NCBI GenBank assembly: GCA_023374045.1
Contig: CM041780.1
Coordinates: 38,021,030 to 38,085,029 of the forward strand
DNA length: 64,000 nt
Direction of reading: 5' to 3'
Source: Limonium bicolor
Lineage: Eukaryota > Streptophyta > Magnoliopsida > Caryophyllales > Plumbaginaceae
Translations under genes and position numbers: made by a program
Notes under the pieces: model-generated
Databases searched by the model: none
Seen by the model: the letters and a program-made list of their open reading frames with translations, nothing else
What the model was told of the DNA's origin: nothing
Part shown: positions 60,776-64,000 of the stretch, in pieces
Layout of the letters: each line of letters opens with the position of its first letter
Numbering within the stretch: position 1 is the first letter of the stretch

Positions 60776-61088
60776 ATTGATCAGCGAGGATCATCTTGAG
60801 TTCTGGAGCTATAGTGTTTAGCTTTTGTTGTTCATTCAGTTTGATATTTTGAGATGTTGTAGCCTCCGGGCCTTACACTTTTGACTTCTGTTTCTGACTC
60901 GGTTACGTATTTGGGATTTTGGTATTTGCTTTCGCTGTATTTGAATACATTGGTTTACAATGTTTATGAAAACTTTGTTTTGGGCCTTTATTGCATTTGA
61001 GTGTTTTAGAGCCTTGCGTTATTAGGTAGTAATACGCGGCGTGTAGCACCCTTAACTCTTAGGCCGGTTTTCGGGGTGTTACATTTAG

Positions 61089-61102
61089 TGGTATCAGAGC
61101 CA
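61089..61102 (+). other. B2 primer-binding site (initiator-Met type)
   Basis: TGGTATCAGAGCCA, five bases (tttag) after the LTR end. Confidence 0.88.
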
Positions 61103-61214
61103 GGTTTGGCTTTCTTTGGTGTCTGTGGGTGTGTTTGCTTGTGTGAGAGTTAGATGTGACAGTGGTTGACAGTATGAGTCAGTTCTGACAAGTTTTGGGT
61201 TTGGGTATCTCAGA

Positions 61215-61793
61215 ATGCCTCCTCGTAGGACACCAGTGACCCCTCAGGGAGATGCTGCAGATGCAGTGCAGCAGTTTGTGACGCAGTTGATGCAGACGAT
61301 GGCTGCAGCTGCTGGGGGAGCTGGTGGAGGAGCTGGTGGTGCAGGCCCAGCAGGGGCGAATGCAGTGGGAGGCCGAGTCCGAGCACTCCAGGAGTTCATG
61401 AAGCTAAAGCCGCCTTCCTTCGACGGCTGTGGCGACCCTCAGGAGGCGAGCCATTGGATTACTGAGGTCGAGGACCTGCTGAGAGTGATGGGGTCGGAGG
61501 ACGACCAGAAGGTGGACTTCGCCACGTTCCTCTTTAAGGGGGAGGCGAAGGAGTGGTGGCGCATGGTGATGGGTAGGCATCCCCAGCCTTGGACCTGGGA
61601 TCAGTTCTGCGTAGAGTTCAACAAGCAGTTCTATCCGGACGTCTACAAGGACCAGAAAATCAATGAGTACAACCGGCTGCGTCAGGGGAGAGATATGACC
61701 GTAGAGGAGTACGTGAGGAAGTTTGTGACCCTTCGAAGTATGCTCCGGAGCCAGATGAGCACAGGAAGGCTCGTAAGTTTGAGAGCGTATTGA
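61215..61793 (+). pseudogene. gag: B2 gag (capsid), frameshifted
   Basis: Forms the virus-like particle around the element's RNA. It starts at the first ATG after the PBS, with MPPRRTPV, typical of plant gypsy gag. Residues 31-50 are Gly/Ala-rich low complexity. From about residue 62 the retrotransposon gag domain is clear: FMKLKPPSFDG, HWITEVEDLL, FKGEAKEWW, WDQFCVEFNKQFYPD, and EYVRKFVTL near residue 165-173. About residue 173 (61729-61733) the frame is lost: the expected continuation is read one frame over, consistent with a one-base deletion. The protein then ends after about 20 unrelated residues at 61793. It could be a real mutation or a sequencing error. Confidence 0.85.
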
Positions 61794-64000
61794 GACCCGA
61801 CATCAGGTCCGCGGTGACACCACTTCGTCACCGGACCTTCAGAGATGTGGCGGATGTCGCCCTGCTGGTAGAGGCTGACATCAGGGGCAGACAGGCGGGC
61901 AAGGACCATAAAGGGAAGAGGCGTGCTGAGGAGCCTCAGAAGAAGGAGGCTGCTCCTCCTCAGAAGAAGCAGTCCTATGAAGACCGTCGGGGAGCTTCTT
62001 CATCTTCGTCAGCTGGGGCGAAGTGTGCGTCTTGTGGTCACTCCCATCTTGGTAGGGAGTGCTACAAGAAGACTGGTGCCTGCTTTAAGTGTGGGTCGAT
62101 GGAGCACCGGATTGCTCAGTGCCCTCAGGCATCCGGTAGAGGCTCAGGAGATAGAGGCACCGGTTCGGATTCAGGGGCGAGGTCCGATCAGAAGAAGCCT
62201 CAGACTCAGGCCCGGATTTATGCTATGGCTGGAGAGCGTGATCGAGCTGGTGATCGCGTCATCTCAGGTATTCTCCAGTTCCATTCTCGAGATGTATTTT
62301 GTCTGTTTGACTCTGGAGCTGCGCATTCCTTTGTCTGCTATGATTTGTTGGGTGATCTTGGATTGACCGCTATGTCTAGTGAGGTAGATCTATGTGTGAG
62401 TAGTCCGTTAGGTGGGGTTGCCCCTTGTGTGCTGGATTCTGTGTGTAAGGCTTGTCCCATAGTAGTTAGGGACAAGACCTTCTTTGCTGACCTCATCCCG
62501 ATGCGGATGACCTGTTTTGATGTGATCCTGGGCATGGATTGGCTAGCAGAGCACCATGCCCATATACATTGTGCAGCGAGGAAAGTAGTGTTCGACTTGC
62601 CAGACGGGACTCGCTTTGCTTTCTCTGGGAATGCAGTTCCCTGTGCGCCTGTGATTGTGTCAGCGATGCAGGCAGCCAGTTTCTTGAGGAAGGGCTGCCA
62701 GGGGTTCTTGTGCTATCTGCCAGAGGTGCGTGAGGGATCTAGCTTGGAGAGCATCCCGATTGTCAGAGAGTTTCCTGAGGTCTTCCAGGACGACGTGCCC
62801 GGACTTCCACCAGTACGTGAGGTAGAGTTCACGATCGATTTAGCGCCAGAGACTCAGCCCATCTCTAGGGCCCCTTACCGTATGAGTCCGGTGGAGTTGA
62901 AGGAGCTGAAGGTCCAGCTTCAGGAGCTGGTAGATACGGGCTTCATACGCCCTAGTGTTTCGCCTTGGGGAGCGCCAGTGCTGTTTGTGAAGAAGAAGGA
63001 TGGGACCTTCCGTTTGTGCATCGACTATAGAGAGCTGAACAAGGTGACCATCAAGAATCGATATCCCCTTCCGCGCATAGATGATTTGTTTGACCAGTTG
63101 GTGGGCGCCACGGTGTTCTCGAAGATAGATCTTCGTTCGGGCTACCATCAGTTGAGGATTAAGGCCGAAGATGTGCCTAAGTCCGCCTTTAGGACTTGTT
63201 ATGGCCATTACGAGTTCCTAGTCATGCCGTTTGGTCTGACTAATGCTCCCTCAGTATTCATGGACATGATGAACCGGGTTTTCAAACCCTATCTGGATCA
63301 GTTTGTGGTGGTCTTCATAGATGATATCTTGGTGTACTCCAAGAGCGCAGAGGAGCATGAGGAGCATCTGAGGATCGTTTTGCAGACACTTAAGGATCGT
63401 GAGTTGTATGCTAAGTTGAAGAAGTGTGACTTCTGGCTTGATCGCGTAGTTTTCTTGGGACATGTGGTCTCGAAGGACGGTATCTTAGTGGATCTTGAGA
63501 AGATTAGAGCTGTGATGGAGTGGGCGAGGCCCACGAATGTTGCTGAGATTCATAGTTTCCTTGGGTTAGCTGGGTACTACAGGAAGTTCGTTGAGGGGTT
63601 TTCTAAGATTGTATCCCCGCTGACCCGTCTGTTGAGGAAGGAGATCAAGTATGAGTGGAGCGAGGCTTGCGAGCAGAGCTTCCTAGAGATTAAGAAGAGG
63701 CTGACGACAGCACCGATTCTGACCTTGCCATCTGGGACCGAGGGATTCGAGGTCTTCTGTGATGCGTCCCATAAGGGACTAGGATGTGTTTTGATGCAGC
63801 AGGGTAAGGTAGTGGCTTATGGCTCCCGACAGCTTAAGCCTTATGAGAAGAACTACCCTACCCACGATCTGGAGTTGGCAGCTGTAGTGTTCGCGCTTAA
63901 GATTTGGAGGCATTATCTGTATGGAGCGTCGTGTAAGGTTTACACGGACCACAAGAGTCTCAAGTATTTGTTCACTCAGAAGGAGCTGAACTTGAGACAG
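61733..64000 (+). CDS. pol: B2 gag end and pol (protease, RT, RNase H), open to window edge
   Basis: 756 codons without a stop, in the frame that takes over where gag shifts, so they are probably part of one gag-pol polyprotein. Basic Lys/Arg/Ser linker, then knuckles [13 protein letters not shown] (residues 98-110) and [14 protein letters not shown] (117-130). The protease active site FDSGA is at 192-196. [22 protein letters not shown] from about 428, [18 protein letters not shown], and FIDD catalytic box at 528-531 (63314-63325). RNase H: FCDAS (Asp677), Glu714 and YTDH (Asp739). It copies element RNA into DNA in the cytoplasmic particle; integrase follows outside the window. The [17 protein letters not shown] tether fits Tekay/Del. 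GC content is well above the surrounding LTR DNA. Confidence 0.92.

Larger units (their letters stand above)
59553..61083 (+). repeat. B2 5' LTR (about 1531 bp)
   Basis: The 3' end (GGGGTGTTACA next to the PBS) is certain. The 5' end TGTTATAACCC is chosen because A5-like sequence stops there and by analogy with B1 (TGTTATGCCCC). One 36-bp hairpin lies at 60510-60545. Confidence 0.75.
59553..64000 (+). mobile_element. B2: Tekay/Del-like chromovirus, 5' part
   Basis: 5' LTR 59553-61083, initiator-Met PBS, gag with one frameshift, and an open pol frame to the window edge. The protein order of gag, zinc knuckles, protease, RT and RNase H is typical of Ty3/gypsy, and sequence details fit the Tekay (Del) chromoviruses. 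Integrase, chromodomain and 3' LTR are not in the window. The presumed TSD is TTGGT at 59548-59552. It is inserted in A5. Confidence 0.9.

Overview
The window reads as repeat-rich nuclear DNA of a flowering plant (probably a dicot; species not identifiable). No host gene, tRNA or rRNA is visible. Nearly every base belongs to nested LTR retrotransposons, whose borders can be read from TG...CA ends, 5-bp target-site duplications (TSDs), primer-binding sites (PBS) and polypurine tracts (PPT). Labels used: family A = giant-LTR (4.4-4.6 kb) non-coding elements, copies A0-A5; family B = Tekay/Del-like chromoviruses, copies B1 and B2; ATH = Athila-like; OGR = Ogre/Tat-like. LAYOUT, LEFT HALF: an old family-A-like LTR (A0, 1-1254 and 36039-37791) is split by OGR (1255-36033, minus strand, TSD CAACC). 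OGR keeps its LTRs, tRNA-Arg-type PBS, a frameshifted gag-protease-G-patch region and three tandem-repeat arrays, but no reverse transcriptase or integrase. Inside OGR sit a solo LTR (A1, 4562-9101, TSD TGGAG) and ATH (9414-29750, plus, TSD AGCAT, tRNA-Asp-type PBS). ATH's left LTR is itself split by a complete family-A element (A2, 9601-23584, minus, TSD GCATA). LAYOUT, RIGHT HALF: A3 (from 37792, plus) is interrupted by A4 (from 44591, minus). A4's interior holds B1 (50669-57031, minus, TSD CATGT), an internally deleted Tekay derivative, and A5 (from 58382). A5 is cut by B2 (59553 to window end, plus), the only element with a recognisable pol (zinc knuckles, protease, RT and RNase H in one open frame). 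Counting A0<A3<A4<A5<B2, nesting is five deep. HOW THE PARTS RELATE: B2 is a plausible source of proteins for B1, with which it shares the LTR/PBS junction; A elements, ATH and OGR would need enzymes from elsewhere. MOST UNUSUAL SIGNAL: every LTR family carries GC-rich hairpins built from GTCCG...CGGAC words in otherwise AT-rich LTRs. In families A and B they have nearly fixed lengths of 36 or 24 bp and recur about every 72 bp. Several A, B and ATH copies hold a perfect palindrome (GTCCGGAC) in the loop. In three elements of three families, the two sister LTRs differ by exactly 12 bp in one such hairpin. In the A and B LTRs the hairpins lie upstream of a splice-acceptor-like site that is itself preceded by a different short GC hairpin. 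Function is unknown; a kissing-loop/packaging or a DNA-level role are both open.
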